Notes: generated by a model from the sequence alone, not told the origin. Shown: positions 1-10,263, numbered from the stretch's first letter. The stretch is DNA of 64,000 bases from Pseudobdellovibrionaceae bacterium (GCA_019637915.1 JAHBUV010000001.1:2822565-2886564), one strand, 5' to 3'. Program-made: numbers and translations.

Positions 1-1680
1 CAGATCGAGTTCGCCGCCGGCCGTGGTGCGGCCCAGGGTCATCATCAGGTCCTCGAACAGCAGATGGCCGTCGCGGTAGCGCAAAAGACCGGCGACGGCG
101 CCCAGGGTGTGGTTCTCGAAAACGAAATCCCGCGTCGCGAGTTTCAGTTCGAAGGTGGCGCTGTCGGAGTCGCCGCGGGTGAAGCCTTCCACGGGTGAGG
201 TGCCCTCGAAGTGCAGGCCGGAGAGGTCCTCGATGTCTTTGAAGGCGATCTGCGGGCTCTTGTAGTCGATGCGGAAACCGGTCTTGAAGTTGACCGTGCC
301 GTCCACCTGGCCGCGGCTGCCGCCGATGCGCACGCGGGTGCTGAACTTCACGTCGTCGGCCGTGATGGCGGCGTCGCCTTCCGCCTCCAGGTCGCGCAAG
401 GAGACGATGGTGTGGGCTTTGTCGCGATTCTCGGCGCGCACCAGGAGGTGGTCCGCCTTGACCTGCCCGCGGCAGTTCACCCGCAAGGGCGACAGCTCCC
501 CTTCGCAGGGCAGGGTGGCGCCGAGGGTGATGTCCACCGGGATTTTTTTCAGGTTCAGGGATTGGAAGAGGGCCTGCAGATCCAGGTTCCTGGTGCGGGC
601 CTCGGTGCGGAAGGCGAAAGGCGCCTGGAACTCGAGGGTGGTGTTGACGAGTTCCGCCTGCCCGGCCGGATGCCCCAACGTGATGTTCTTCACCTGCAGG
701 GCTTTTTGCGTGAGCGTGCCCTCGAGGCTGGCGTCGCCGATGTGCAGGTTGCCGACGCGCACGGCGCGGGTGCGGGCGGTGAGGGCGTTTTCGAAATGCG
801 CCGTGCCCTGCAGGCGGATGTCCGTCTCCACGGCGAGGGAGCCCGACAGCGGCGGCAGCTTCACGTCCGGCAGGAAGGCGGCGAGCTCCTTCGCGACTTC
901 CTCCAGGTTGACGTCGGCTTCCGCCTGCATGCGCAGGCGCGGTTTCAGGGTCAGGTTGGCGGGATCGTCGGAGCTGCCTTGCGCGCGCAGCACGATGTTG
1001 TTGCGGCGCACGCGCAGATCCTGCAGCAGCAGGCTGCGCGCCCCGAGTTCCGCCGACAGGGTGGCGCCCACCGTGACGGCGGGGGCCTGTTTCCAGGCGA
1101 CGGTGATCTCCGGCAGATGGGCGTCCAGCCGCAGCCGCCGGTCGCGGTTCTGCAGGATCAGCGTGCGGGCGAGGAGTTGCGCGCGCAGTTCCTCGCGGCG
1201 CGAATCCAGCTCCCAGCGGGCGTTTTCCAGAACGATGTTTTTCAGCGGCACTTTTTCCAGCCAGCCGAAGAGTTGATCCAAGGGCAGGGCTTTCGCGGGT
1301 TCGGACGAATCGAGCAGGGGATCCAGCCGCACGGCCCCTTCCGGCTCCTGCAGGACGAGGGAAACCACTTCGGCGCGACCGAGCAGCACGTCGAAGAAAT
1401 CCAGACGGACGCGCAGGTTCTTCACTTTCACCGGGCCGAGGATGTCGGCGGTTTTGCCCAGAGGTTTGACCTCGAGGTCCGCGAGCTCGGCGCCGAGGGG
1501 GAACACCCGCAAACGCAATTCCCGCAGTTGCACGTCCACCAGGCCGCTTTCAGCGGCCCGCGCCAGCGCCTCCCGCTTCACCCACTCCGCCAGACGCGGC
1601 ATCGCCACCAGGTCGATCAGCGCCCACAGGACGAGCAGCGCGGCGAGGGGGGTGAGGAGGATCAGCAGAACCCTTTTCAC
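1..1680 (-). CDS. AsmA/DUF748-like membrane-anchored periplasmic protein (partial)
   Basis: The gene enters at a GTG (1680-1678) and runs off the left edge, giving 560 codons without a stop. It opens with a hydrophobic anchor (VKRVLLILLTPLAALLVLW) followed by a long stretch of alternating hydrophobic and polar segments rich in LxLxxLxV units, typical of the beta-groove AsmA/TamB/DUF748 proteins that bridge the inner and outer membranes and are implicated in phospholipid transport. The start GTGA overlaps the stop of the upstream gene by 4 bases, so the two are translationally coupled. There are no catalytic motifs. The family call rests on architecture only, and the C-terminus is outside the window. 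Confidence 0.6.
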   Translation of the reverse strand, partial: MKRVLLILLTPLAALLVLWALIDLVAMPRLAEWVKREALARAAESGLVDVQLRELRLRVFPLGAELADLEVKPLGKTADILGPVKVKNLRVRLDFFDVLLGRAEVVSLVLQEPEGAVRLDPLLDSSEPAKALPLDQLFGWLEKVPLKNIVLENARWELDSRREELRAQLLARTLILQNRDRRLRLDAHLPEITVAWKQAPAVTVGATLSAELGARSLLLQDLRVRRNNIVLRAQGSSDDPANLTLKPRLRMQAEADVNLEEVAKELAAFLPDVKLPPLSGSLAVETDIRLQGTAHFENALTARTRAVRVGNLHIGDASLEGTLTQKALQVKNITLGHPAGQAELVNTTLEFQAPFAFRTEARTRNLDLQALFQSLNLKKIPVDITLGATLPCEGELSPLRVNCRGQVKADHLLVRAENRDKAHTIVSLRDLEAEGDAAITADDVKFSTRVRIGGSRGQVDGTVNFKTGFRIDYKSPQIAFKDIEDLSGLHFEGTSPVEGFTRGDSDSATFELKLATRDFVFENHTLGAVAGLLRYRDGHLLFEDLMMTLGRTTAGGELDL

Positions 1681-2759
1681 TGATGACCCCGCCAGGCGTT
1701 CAGCAGCGAGTGTCCGGAGCGGTACTGCGGGCGGGCCGCCAGCAGGGACTCCATCACCTCGATGGCGGTGTGTTTCTGGCCGAGTCCCCACAGGGCCTGG
1801 GCGCGCAGATAGGCCGTGGCGAAAAACGCCTCGGGGTCGGGCGCCTGCGTGACTTCGACCCGCGCCAGCTCCTGCAGAAGCTCGAGATGGCGGCGCGCCG
1901 CCAGCAGCAGCTCCAGGCGCAGCCACTGCGTGGAGGCGCCGTCGTCCTCGCTCAAGGCGAGCAGACCCAGCGCGTCCTCCCAGCGCTCCAGCATGGCCGC
2001 GGCCACCGCGAAATCAGGGATCAGATCCGCGTGGGCGGCGGCGGCCACCCGCAAGGCGTCCACGAAAGCGAGGAGGAACTTCTCTTCCCCCGGCTCCCTC
2101 GCCAGGTCATCGAAACGCGCGGATGGCGAGAGGCGGTTGTGCCGCGCCAGGATCTCGAGGGCGTAGCGCTCCTTGTGCTCGCGGGCTTCCTTCCGCACGT
2201 CGCCATCGGTGGGGAACATGCGCTGCAGTTTTTCCAGCAGGCGTTTCTCCTGCTCGTAGAGCTGCTGCGTGCGCAGGGTCACCAGTTGCTCCAGCATCTC
2301 TTCCTTTTCCTGCTGGAAGTTTTTGATCATTTTGAGGCGGCGGTCGGCGCGTTCTTGTTTATTGGCGGGGAGGTGGGGATCCAGGGCCCGCGAGCGGCTG
2401 GCCTCGGCACGGCCCCGGGTTTCATCGATGCCGCGGATCAAGGCTTCGGCCAGCGCGCCGCTGATCCCGGAGCGCGACAGGGCGATGGCCTCCAGGAAGT
2501 AGGGCCACGGCACCGGGAATTCCGGTTTCGACCAGTGGCGCATCACAAATAGGATCAGTTTTGAATACAAACCGGCGTGCAACAGGAACCGCGCCAGGGG
2601 AACGACCAGGTCCACGGCCAGCAGTCCGTCCTCGTCGCTTTCCACGGAACTCATCAAGCGCTCGGCCGTCTCATCCGGAGACAGCGGGGCATCGAGAAGC
2701 GACTTGATTTCCAATTCGAAAGACAGCGACAAACCACTCTCCCTTGAGGCTTTCTTCAA
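1677..2759 (-). CDS. TPR-like helical repeat protein of unknown function
   Basis: A 360-residue soluble protein with no signal peptide. Residues about 130-190 are highly charged and predicted coiled coil (QQEKEEMLEQLVTLRTQQL onwards). The C-terminal half holds helix-turn-helix units ending in a TPR-like segment (ALWGLGQKHTAIEVMESLL). It lies upstream of, and overlaps by 4 bases, the AsmA-like gene, which suggests a shared transcript. I do not recognise a specific function. A scaffolding role linked to the envelope protein is inference from the coupling. Confidence 0.7.
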   Translation of the reverse strand: MKKASRESGLSLSFELEIKSLLDAPLSPDETAERLMSSVESDEDGLLAVDLVVPLARFLLHAGLYSKLILFVMRHWSKPEFPVPWPYFLEAIALSRSGISGALAEALIRGIDETRGRAEASRSRALDPHLPANKQERADRRLKMIKNFQQEKEEMLEQLVTLRTQQLYEQEKRLLEKLQRMFPTDGDVRKEAREHKERYALEILARHNRLSPSARFDDLAREPGEEKFLLAFVDALRVAAAAHADLIPDFAVAAAMLERWEDALGLLALSEDDGASTQWLRLELLLAARRHLELLQELARVEVTQAPDPEAFFATAYLRAQALWGLGQKHTAIEVMESLLAARPQYRSGHSLLNAWRGHQ

Positions 2760-2943
2760 CTCTCTGGATTTTCTCCTGTTTGCAAGAGATTCAGGAGACT
2801 TAACGCATTGAATTAAGACCAGAAATCAAGCTCAGGACAGAAGACCGGTCTTGTTCCTGTTTTCTTCCAGGACCTCATATTTCGGATTTAGGTTCCGAAG
2901 TAAATTGTGAAGCTCGAAAACAGTCCTCGAAAGGATGTGTCCG

Positions 2944-4602
2944 ATGAAACGCCAATTGGGTTTGAAGACGAAACTGATCGGCCTCTGCCTGACCTACTGC
3001 GCCCTGAACGCGGTGGTCGGCGGCATCGGGTACGTCGCTCTGAACCGGGTGAGCGACGAGTACGAACATATCTCGCAAGTGAACATGCCCAATCTGAACA
3101 CCTTGCAGAACATGCTCGGCGATTACCGCGGCATCCGCATCCGCCTCCGGACCTTGGGCCTGCCGGGCCTGACGGCGGAGCAGGGCCAGGCCGCCATCGC
3201 CGAAACACAGGAGTTCATCGCGACCTACGAGAAGGAAGCCGCGAGGTACGAAGGCCTGGAATTCGTCCCCGGCGAGAAAGAACTGTACGAGCCCACCAAA
3301 AAATCCTGGCTGGTCTTCAAGGCCCTCGGCGCGCGCGTCGTCGAGATCTACCAGGGGCAAAAACCCGGCTGGCAGAACGAGCTGCAGGCCATCTTCATGA
3401 AGGATTGCCCGGAAGCGGCCAAGGCCTACACGGATGACATCACCAAGCTGATCGAGTTCAACACCGCGCAGGCCGACATGTGGGCGAAGAGCGCGCACGA
3501 CACCTCCGACCGCGCGGAGACGTGGTCCCTGATCGTCATGATCGGCGGCTCGGCGTCGGCTTTGCTGCTCGGTTACCTGTTCGCCCTGTCCCTGACCCGG
3601 GCGTTCCAGAAAATGACGGATCACCTGAGCCGCACGGCCGGCGAGGTGGCTTCGGCCTCGAGCCAGATCGCTTCGACCAGCACGTCCCTGTCCGCCGGCG
3701 CCGTCCAGCAGGCCAGCGCCGTGGAAGAAACCATGGCGGCGGTGCAGGAGATCACCTCGATGGTGGAACGCAACGTGGAGAACGCCGATCACACGACGTC
3801 GATCTCGCAATCCAACGAGGAGGCGAGCGAGCGCGGCCGCCAGGCCGTCGAGGAAATGGTGCAATCGATCACGGAGATCAACCGCAGCAACGACCGCATC
3901 ATGGAGCAGATCGATGACAGCAACCGTCAGATCGCCGAGATCGTCAACGTCATCTCCGAGATCGGCAACAAAACGAAAGTCATCAACGACATCGTCTTCC
4001 AGACGAAGCTCTTGTCCTTCAACGCCTCGGTCGAGGCGGCCCGCGCCGGCGAGCACGGCAAGGGTTTCGCCGTCGTCGCCGAAGAGGTCGGCAACCTCGC
4101 CCAGATGAGCGGCAACGCCGCCAAGGAGATCTCCACCATGCTGGAAGAGAGCATGCGCAAGGTGGAGGGCATCGTCGAGGACACGAAAAGCAAAGTCGGC
4201 CACCTGATCGAAGCCAGCCGCCACACGGTGGAGGGCGGCGCCGCCACGGCCCAGCGCTGCAGCCAGATCCTGGAGGAGATCGTCGGCAGCGTCCGCGAAG
4301 CCCGCAGCCGCGTCGTCGAGATCGCCAAGGCCTCGAAGGAGCAATCCCAGGGCGTGGGTCAGATCGGCACGGCCATGTCCGAGATCAACGTGACGACGCA
4401 GAGAACGTCCAACGCCTCGGAGGAGTCGGCGGCCGCCGCCAACCAGCTGATGGGGCAGGCCGAGTCCCTGCACGCCATCGTCAACGAGTTCGTGCTGCTG
4501 GTGCAGGGCGGGCGCTCCGCCGCGCCCGCTCCGCAAGGGGAACCGAAAGAGGCGAATTTCCGCGCGGCGCTGAAACCCCACTCCGCCGGGGAAGCCGCCT
4601 GA
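2944..4602 (+). CDS. Methyl-accepting chemotaxis protein
   Basis: A transmembrane chemoreceptor of 552 residues that would signal to CheA/CheW. An N-terminal membrane segment is followed by a helical periplasmic region resembling the four-helix-bundle ligand domain, a second membrane segment near residue 195 ([18 protein letters not shown]) and a long cytoplasmic coiled coil. The conserved signalling hairpin is seen as [20 protein letters not shown] and [20 protein letters not shown] domain is not obvious between the membrane and the signalling helices. There is no C-terminal CheR-binding pentapeptide. ATG 2944 is chosen because AAGGA lies 8 bases before it; an in-frame ATG at 2935 overlaps that ribosome site. 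Confidence 0.95.
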   Translation: MKRQLGLKTKLIGLCLTYCALNAVVGGIGYVALNRVSDEYEHISQVNMPNLNTLQNMLGDYRGIRIRLRTLGLPGLTAEQGQAAIAETQEFIATYEKEAARYEGLEFVPGEKELYEPTKKSWLVFKALGARVVEIYQGQKPGWQNELQAIFMKDCPEAAKAYTDDITKLIEFNTAQADMWAKSAHDTSDRAETWSLIVMIGGSASALLLGYLFALSLTRAFQKMTDHLSRTAGEVASASSQIASTSTSLSAGAVQQASAVEETMAAVQEITSMVERNVENADHTTSISQSNEEASERGRQAVEEMVQSITEINRSNDRIMEQIDDSNRQIAEIVNVISEIGNKTKVINDIVFQTKLLSFNASVEAARAGEHGKGFAVVAEEVGNLAQMSGNAAKEISTMLEESMRKVEGIVEDTKSKVGHLIEASRHTVEGGAATAQRCSQILEEIVGSVREARSRVVEIAKASKEQSQGVGQIGTAMSEINVTTQRTSNASEESAAAANQLMGQAESLHAIVNEFVLLVQGGRSAAPAPQGEPKEANFRAALKPHSAGEAA

Positions 4603-4631
4603 TCGCGGGGCGAACGGCCGTCATCCCTTCA

Positions 4632-4673
4632 AAAAACAAGAAGGCCCGCGTTCCCGCGGGCCTTCTTGTTTTT
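4632..4673. terminator. Bidirectional intrinsic terminator between the chemoreceptor gene and efp
   Basis: Perfect 19-bp inverted repeat (arms 4632-4650 and 4655-4673) with a TTCC loop. The outer five pairs are A on the left and T on the right, so each strand ends in a run of U. It sits between the converging chemoreceptor and efp genes and can terminate both. Confidence 0.93.
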
Positions 4674-4693
4674 CCGGAAGTGACCGGGAAAAA

Positions 4694-5260
4694 TCATTTC
4701 ATGTTGACGCGCTCGACGTACTCGCCCGAGTCCGTGTCGATGCGCAAGGTGTCGCCGATGTTGATGTGCAGGGGAACGTTGACGACCAGGCCGGTTTCCA
4801 TGGTGGCGGGCTTGGTGCCGCCGGTGACGCGGTCGCCTTTCATGCCGGGATCGGTCTGCTCCACTTTCAGGTGAACGGCGCGGGGCACGTCGATGCTGAC
4901 CGGGCGCTCGTTGAAGAAGACCACCATGACTTTCAGGTTCTCGGTGAGGAAATTCGCGGCGTCGCCGACCTTGTTGGTGTCCATCAGGACCTGCTCATAG
5001 TCCGTCTGGTCCATGAAGGTGTAACCGGTGTCGTCTTTGTAGAGGTAGGACATCTCTTTGACCAGGACGTTCGGCACGCCGAATTTCTCGCCGGACTTGA
5101 TGGTCATCTCGCGGTTCTGGCCGGTCAGCAGGTTGCGCAGCTTGGTGCGGGTGAACTGGTTGCCTTTGCCGGGTTTCACGTGCTGGAAATCAACGATCAC
5201 GAAGGGCTCGTTGTCCATCAGGATTTTCAGACCTTTTTTAAAATCACCGGTTTCGTACAC
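4694..5260 (-). CDS. efp: Translation elongation factor P
   Basis: EF-P, 188 residues, the usual length. It binds ribosomes stalled on polyproline stretches and promotes peptide-bond formation. The three-domain layout is intact, with the KOW-like N-terminal domain carrying the loop VKPGKGNQF, so the modifiable lysine (K32) is present; this suggests EpmA-type lysylation rather than arginine rhamnosylation. The C-terminal signature GDTLRIDTDSGEYVERV is intact. The GTG start at 5260 is preceded by AAGAGG. It lies 59 bases downstream of a TPR gene on the same strand, probably in one transcript ending at the 4632-4673 terminator. Confidence 0.98.
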   Translation of the reverse strand: MYETGDFKKGLKILMDNEPFVIVDFQHVKPGKGNQFTRTKLRNLLTGQNREMTIKSGEKFGVPNVLVKEMSYLYKDDTGYTFMDQTDYEQVLMDTNKVGDAANFLTENLKVMVVFFNERPVSIDVPRAVHLKVEQTDPGMKGDRVTGGTKPATMETGLVVNVPLHINIGDTLRIDTDSGEYVERVNMK

Positions 5261-5319
5261 AGAAGACCTCTTTCGGGTAGGAAAGTGAAAAATGGGAATC
5301 CAATGTCCTCTGAAAGACT

Positions 5320-6171
5320 TTAGGAAGTCAACGGCGCATCCAAGTCGTCCCGCAGGCCCTCGATTCGCTGCAGCACGAGCTGCAAGGCCTTGATTTTACG
5401 GTCGCGGATCTGTTCTTCCCGGGAGGACAGGGGGGCCAGGGGCTCCGCCGCTTCCGTGCGCAGGCCGAGCTGCGAGGTGCGCCGTCGCTGCAACAAAATC
5501 TGTCGCTGCCGGATCTCGTTGTCCTCGCCGAATTCCTGACGGGTTTCATCCAGGAGCTGCGAGGCGCGGTTCAGGTCGTTGCGCACGATGAAGGCGTCGA
5601 TCAAAGAGAGCATGCGCAGGAGCGCCCCGCCGGGCGCGGCGCCGCGGTCCTTCGCCGCCGGCGCGGGGTCGCCGTCACGGGCGATGACCGTCGCGGGCTC
5701 CGGAGCCTGCAGCGGCGTCAGCTTCGTCATCGCGAAGATCTCTTCCTCGTACTCATCCGCCGTCAGGCTCTCGAGTTTCTCGACGATCCGCCGCGCTTTT
5801 TCCGCCTGCGGATTCAGGAACAGGATGCGTTTGAAAACGCGCAAAGCCTCTTTGGGGCGTTTGGCTTCGAGGTGGGATTCCCCCAGCAGCTGCAGGGCCA
5901 GGAGGTTCCCCGGCGCGAAGTGCACGGCCTTGTTCAGGGCCTCCATGGCCTCGCGCGGGCGGTTCAGCTCCTTCAGGATTTTTCCGTAGACCACCCAGCC
6001 GCCGGCGAATTCGGGATGGCGTTGCACGCCGTCCGACGCCACGCGCGCGGCCTCCGCCAGGCGTTGCTCCGAGCGGTAAGCTTCCGCCAAAGGCGCGAAG
6101 ACCTGGGAGGTGGGGTCTTTTCGCAACACTTCTTCGAAGCGGGCGACCGCATCGGATGAAAATTGAGGCAT
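5320..6171 (-). CDS. TPR-repeat protein
   Basis: A 283-residue soluble protein. The N-terminal half contains at least three tetratricopeptide repeats with the usual spacing (for example APLAEAYRSEQRLAEAARVA and ALQLLGESHLEAKRPKEALR). The C-terminal half is charged and may be coiled coil. No signal peptide or membrane segment is seen, so a cytoplasmic scaffold is likely. The start is placed at the methionine of MPQFSSDAV; an in-frame ATG ten codons upstream (6201) is also possible and neither has a strong ribosome site. It precedes efp on the same strand and is divergent from ruvC. Confidence 0.8.
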   Translation of the reverse strand: MPQFSSDAVARFEEVLRKDPTSQVFAPLAEAYRSEQRLAEAARVASDGVQRHPEFAGGWVVYGKILKELNRPREAMEALNKAVHFAPGNLLALQLLGESHLEAKRPKEALRVFKRILFLNPQAEKARRIVEKLESLTADEYEEEIFAMTKLTPLQAPEPATVIARDGDPAPAAKDRGAAPGGALLRMLSLIDAFIVRNDLNRASQLLDETRQEFGEDNEIRQRQILLQRRRTSQLGLRTEAAEPLAPLSSREEQIRDRKIKALQLVLQRIEGLRDDLDAPLTS

Positions 6172-6250
6172 GCTTCGATCTTGGCACTTCGCCTCCGGCA
6201 TTTCAATGTTTCATTGACGCTGCGGTCATGGAGCGACTTGAATAGCAGAA

Positions 6251-6760
6251 ATGAAAGTGCAGATTTTAGGAGTGGATCCGGGTTCCCGCGTCACCGGCTT
6301 CGGTCTCATCGAAGCGGACGGCGATCGTTTGCGCCATCTCCGACACGGCGTCATTCTTCTCGATGACAAGGCCGACTTCGCGACGCGACTGGCGCAGCTG
6401 GCGCGGGCCTTCCGCGAGATCCTGGCGGGCCATCAGGCGGCGCACCTGGCGCTGGAAAAAATTTTTCTCGGCAAGAACGCCGACAGCGCTTTCAAGCTGG
6501 GACACGCCCGAGGGGTTCTCATGTCCGAGGCGGCTCAGGCCGGGATGCGGATTCACGAGTATGCCGCGCGACAAGTCAAAAAAGGCGTCACCGGCAACGG
6601 CGGCGCCTCGAAAGAAGAAACGCAGATCGTCGTGCAGAATCTTTTGGGAATCCATGGTATTCAGAGATTGGACGCCTCGGACGCCCTGGCCCTGGCTTGT
6701 CACCATGCTTTTGAATTTCGCAAGGCCGCGATCCTGCGGACGGCGGTGGAGTTTCGATGA
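6251..6760 (+). CDS. ruvC: Holliday junction endonuclease RuvC
   Basis: RuvC, 169 residues, cleaves Holliday junctions symmetrically. It has the RNase H-like fold with acidic active site D9 (LGVDPGSRVTGFG), E69 (LEKIF), D141 and D144 (LDASDALALA). It is the first gene of a compact operon and its stop overlaps the ruvA start by 4 bases. It is divergent from the TPR/efp unit. Confidence 0.98.
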   Translation: MKVQILGVDPGSRVTGFGLIEADGDRLRHLRHGVILLDDKADFATRLAQLARAFREILAGHQAAHLALEKIFLGKNADSAFKLGHARGVLMSEAAQAGMRIHEYAARQVKKGVTGNGGASKEETQIVVQNLLGIHGIQRLDASDALALACHHAFEFRKAAILRTAVEFR

Positions 6761-7335
6761 TCGGATTTGTGCGAGGAAAACTGCTCTCGGCTGAAAGCGA
6801 AGGCCTGCTGCTGGACACCGGCGGCGTCGGTTACGAGCTCCTGTGCTCGATCAACACCCTGACCGACGTGGCACCCCGCCTGGGGCAGGACGTGTCGCTG
6901 TGGGTGCACACCCACGTCCGCGAGGACGCCTTGCAGCTGTTCGGCTTCAGCGGCAAACGCGAGAAGGATCTTTTCCTGTCGCTGCTGAAAGTGAACGGCG
7001 TCGGGCCGAAAATGGCTTTGGGCATCTTGTCCGGCGGCCGCGTCGAGGACATCACCGGCATGGTCGAGAGCGGCGACGCCAAGGGCCTGTCGAGCCTGCC
7101 GAAGGTCGGCAAAAAAACCGCCGAGCAGATCATCCTCACCCTGCAGGGCAAGCTGGTGCGCGCCGAGCCCGTGAACACATTGAAGAGCGAGACGCAGAAA
7201 CAGATCCAGACGGCCTTGCTGCATCTGGGTTTCAAGGCCCCGAAGATCGATGAGTTCCTGACGGGCCTGCCGAAGGACATCGAGGTGGAGGAGGGCGTTC
7301 GCCGCGGCCTCTCCGCGCTGACGGGGGCGGGGTGA
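6757..7335 (+). CDS. ruvA: Holliday junction branch-migration protein RuvA
   Basis: RuvA, 192 residues, forms the tetramer that holds the four-way junction and loads RuvB. It shows the N-terminal OB fold, two helix-hairpin-helix motifs ([13 protein letters not shown] and [14 protein letters not shown]) and a C-terminal RuvB-binding three-helix domain after a short linker. The start ATG overlaps the ruvC stop (ATGA) and its own stop overlaps the ruvB GTG, so ruvCAB appears translationally coupled. Confidence 0.98.
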   Translation: MIGFVRGKLLSAESEGLLLDTGGVGYELLCSINTLTDVAPRLGQDVSLWVHTHVREDALQLFGFSGKREKDLFLSLLKVNGVGPKMALGILSGGRVEDITGMVESGDAKGLSSLPKVGKKTAEQIILTLQGKLVRAEPVNTLKSETQKQIQTALLHLGFKAPKIDEFLTGLPKDIEVEEGVRRGLSALTGAG

Positions 7336-8351
7336 GCATGGAAGACCGCATGACGACCACGAACCGCATTCTGGAGGGCGACCTCTTCGACGGCGAGACG
7401 AAATGGGAAAACCAGCTCCGCCCGCAGCAATTCGAGGACTTCCCCGGTCAAGACGAGGTCAAGGAGAAGCTGCGCGTTTTCGTGAAAGCGGCGAAGAACC
7501 GCCAGGAGCCCCTCGATCACACGCTCCTGTCCGGCCCGCCGGGCCTGGGCAAGACCACCTTGGCGCGCATCCTGGCCCACGACCTCGGCGTCGAGTGCCG
7601 GGTGACCTCGGCCCCGGCCTTGGACCGCAAGGGTGACCTGGCCGCCGTGCTGACCTCCCTCAAACCTTTTTCGGTTCTGTTCATCGACGAGATCCACCGC
7701 CTGAACCACCACGTCGAAGAGTACCTCTACAGCGCCATGGAGGACTACTCCATCGACATCGTCACCGGCGAGGGTCTGGGGGCCCGTCCCATGGTGTTCA
7801 AGCTCGCGCCCTTCACCCTGGTGGGCGCCACGACGCGGGCGGGGTTGTTGAGCCAGCCTTTCCGCGAGCGCTTCGGCATCGTCGAGCGCCTGCAGTTCTA
7901 TGACCGTCACGCCCTCGAGGTGATCGTCACCCGCTCCGCCGGCATTCTGAAAATCGCCATCGAGCCCGGCGGTGCCGAGGAAATCGCCCGCCGCTCGCGG
8001 GGCACGCCGCGCGTGGCGAACCGTTTGCTGAAACGCGTGCGCGACTACGCGCAGGTGAAAGGCACGGGCGTCATCGACCGCGACATCGCCGTCTACGCCC
8101 TCAACCAGCTGGGCGTCGATCAGAACGGTCTCGATCTGATGGATCGCCGCATTCTGCGGCTCATCCACGAAAAATACGCCGGCGGCCCCGTCGGCATCGA
8201 GACCCTGGCCGCGGCCCTGAGCGAGGAGTCCGACACCCTCGAAGAGGTGTACGAGCCTTATCTGATCCAGGAAGGCTTTCTGCAAAAAACCCAGCGCGGG
8301 CGCATGCTCACGGATTTCGCCAAAAAGCAGATCGAGGTCGCTTCGCCATGA
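7332..8351 (+). CDS. ruvB: Holliday junction branch-migration helicase RuvB
   Basis: RuvB, 339 residues, the hexameric AAA+ motor of branch migration. Walker [11 protein letters not shown], Walker [11 protein letters not shown], sensor 1 [11 protein letters not shown] and the arginine-finger region [11 protein letters not shown] are all present, followed by the sensor-2 segment [14 protein letters not shown] and the DNA-binding winged helix. The GTG start overlaps the ruvA stop by 4 bases; an ATG two codons in (7338) is a possible alternative. Confidence 0.98.
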   Translation: MSMEDRMTTTNRILEGDLFDGETKWENQLRPQQFEDFPGQDEVKEKLRVFVKAAKNRQEPLDHTLLSGPPGLGKTTLARILAHDLGVECRVTSAPALDRKGDLAAVLTSLKPFSVLFIDEIHRLNHHVEEYLYSAMEDYSIDIVTGEGLGARPMVFKLAPFTLVGATTRAGLLSQPFRERFGIVERLQFYDRHALEVIVTRSAGILKIAIEPGGAEEIARRSRGTPRVANRLLKRVRDYAQVKGTGVIDRDIAVYALNQLGVDQNGLDLMDRRILRLIHEKYAGGPVGIETLAAALSEESDTLEEVYEPYLIQEGFLQKTQRGRMLTDFAKKQIEVASP

Positions 8352-9352
8352 AGTCGCGCCAGCCCATCGTCATTGAGGTCATGCGCGGTTCCGTCGTCGA
8401 GAGCACCCATCAGGTGATGGCGGTGATCGCCGACGACCGCGGTTTGGTGCACGGCTACCACGGCAACGTCGACTACCTGACCTATCCGCGCTCCTGCATC
8501 AAACTCCTGCAGGCCCTGCCGCTGGTCGAGAGCGGCGCCCTGGAAAAATTCGGCCTGGACGACAAGATGCTGGCCCTGGCCTGTTCCTCCCACACGGGGG
8601 AAAAACAACACCTGCTGGTGGTCCATCAGTGGATGGAGCGCCTGCAGGCCAAGGAGTCCTGGCTGCACTGCGGTCCCGCCTGGCCGGCCCACGAAGCCAC
8701 CCAGCACGAGATGATCCGCAAGAATCTGCAGCCCAGCCCCCTGCTGAACAATTGCTCCGGCAAGCACCTGGGTTTCATCGCCGCCTGCCTCGCCCACGGC
8801 GAAAACCCCCAGGGCTACGAAAAATGGGAGCATCCCCTGCAGGTGCGTTTGCGCAAGGTCTTGAGCGAAACGATGCGCGTGAACCACGAGCGCCTGCCCT
8901 GGGGCGTGGACGGTTGCGGCATTCCCACTTACGCCGTGCCCTTGCAGGCCATCGCCATCGGCATGGCGTCTTTGCTGTCCCCGGGGACCGAGACGCGCAA
9001 AGTGTCCGCCCGCCGCATTCTGGACGCCTGCCGCAAGCATCCGACCTTGTTGGCGGGAAGTGACGAGTTCGTCAGCATCGTGAATGAAAAAACCGGCGGC
9101 CGGGTCATCCTGAAATCCGGCGCCGAGGGCGTGTACTCGGCCCTGATCCCCGAGAAGGGCATGGCTTTCGCGGTGAAGGTGGCCGATGGCCACTGGCGCG
9201 CGGCGGAGGTGGCTTGCGCCCATCTGCTGCGCTCCCTGGGCGGCATCACGGAGCAGCTGTTCTTTGAACTGAAAGAGCACAGCATGCCGGCGGTGATGAA
9301 TTCCCGCGGCGAAAAGGTCGGTGAAATCCGCCTGCAGAAAGGCACGACCTGA
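8348..9352 (+). CDS. Asparaginase II family protein (Rhizobium-type AnsA)
   Basis: A 334-residue protein of the asparaginase II family (Pfam Asparaginase_II), which is unrelated to the E. coli-type enzymes and is expected to hydrolyse L-asparagine to aspartate and ammonia. Family features seen are the start [35 protein letters not shown], the serine-containing ACSSHTGE, the [10 protein letters not shown] motif and [12 protein letters not shown]. It is placed between ruvB and lpxC with 4-base and 1-base overlaps, so it is probably co-translated with both, an unusual setting for an amino-acid hydrolase. Confidence 0.9.
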   Translation: MKSRQPIVIEVMRGSVVESTHQVMAVIADDRGLVHGYHGNVDYLTYPRSCIKLLQALPLVESGALEKFGLDDKMLALACSSHTGEKQHLLVVHQWMERLQAKESWLHCGPAWPAHEATQHEMIRKNLQPSPLLNNCSGKHLGFIAACLAHGENPQGYEKWEHPLQVRLRKVLSETMRVNHERLPWGVDGCGIPTYAVPLQAIAIGMASLLSPGTETRKVSARRILDACRKHPTLLAGSDEFVSIVNEKTGGRVILKSGAEGVYSALIPEKGMAFAVKVADGHWRAAEVACAHLLRSLGGITEQLFFELKEHSMPAVMNSRGEKVGEIRLQKGTT

Positions 9353-10263
9353 TGTTCCTGCAGAAGACCATCCGCAAGCGCACGGAAGTGCGCGGCATCG
9401 GCATCCACTCCGGCAATCCCTGCACCTTGAGTTTCCGCCCGGCCCCGCCGGACACGGGCGTGTATTTCGTGCGCGCCGACCTGCCGGGCCGGCCGGCGCT
9501 GCGGGTCTCGGCCCGCGCCGTGGAAGCGACCACTTTGCAGACCACCATCGCCGGCGCGAATTTCTCCGTGGCCACCATCGAGCACTGCCTGTGCGCCCTG
9601 TCGGCCCTGCGCATCGACAATCTGTTCATCGAGCTCGACGGCCCCGAGATCCCGATCTGCGACGGCAGCGCCCGGGATTTCTGCGAGGCCCTGCTGAAAG
9701 TCGGCATGGTGGAGCAGGATCAGCCGCGCAAATACTGTTACATCACCGAGCCGATCTACTTCAGCGAGGGCGACAAGCACGCCTACGTCGTGCCCTACCA
9801 CGGCCTGCGCCTGACGGTGACCATCGATTTCCCTCATCCGGCCATCGGCAAGCAAAAGCTGGATCTGGACATCAACGAACACACGTTTTCCCGCGAGCTC
9901 GCCGCCGCCCGCACTTTCGGTTTCGTGCGCGACGTGGAAACCCTGCAGGCCCGCGGCCTCGCCAAGGGCGCGAGCCTCGCCAACGCCATCGGCCTGGATG
10001 AAAAAGGCGTGGTGAATCCGGAGGGCCTGCGTTGGCCCGACGAATTCGTCCGTCACAAGGGTCTGGACGCCTTGGGCGATCTCACGACCCTGGAGATGCC
10101 CCTGATGGGGCACGTGATCCTTTACAAGGCGGGGCATGACCTGATGAACAAGCTCGTGCGCAAGATCATGGACACCCCGCAAAGTTTCCGTCACGTCGAA
10201 CTGGGCGCCGACGTCAGCGCCGAGGTCCGCCGCTACGCCGGCTGGACGCCGGGCGGGGCATAA
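9352..10263 (+). CDS. lpxC: UDP-3-O-acyl-N-acetylglucosamine deacetylase LpxC
   Basis: LpxC, 303 residues, the committed zinc-dependent deacetylase of lipid A synthesis. Zinc ligands are H78 (TIEHCLCAL), H235 and D239 (DEFVRHKGLDALGD), and the general-acid histidine H262 (YKAGHDLMNKL) is present. The start ATG overlaps the preceding stop (TGATG). The last 50 bases overlap the 3' end of the convergent alkC-like gene. Its place at the end of the ruvCAB operon is not the classical fts-cluster location. Confidence 0.97.
   Translation: MFLQKTIRKRTEVRGIGIHSGNPCTLSFRPAPPDTGVYFVRADLPGRPALRVSARAVEATTLQTTIAGANFSVATIEHCLCALSALRIDNLFIELDGPEIPICDGSARDFCEALLKVGMVEQDQPRKYCYITEPIYFSEGDKHAYVVPYHGLRLTVTIDFPHPAIGKQKLDLDINEHTFSRELAAARTFGFVRDVETLQARGLAKGASLANAIGLDEKGVVNPEGLRWPDEFVRHKGLDALGDLTTLEMPLMGHVILYKAGHDLMNKLVRKIMDTPQSFRHVELGADVSAEVRRYAGWTPGGA

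Noticed and set aside
211-1683. Long open frame on the plus strand over the first 1.7 kb
   Set aside because: It is antisense to the AsmA-like gene; its composition is a GC-bias shadow and it lacks a ribosome site, whereas the minus frame has a membrane anchor and a coupled start.
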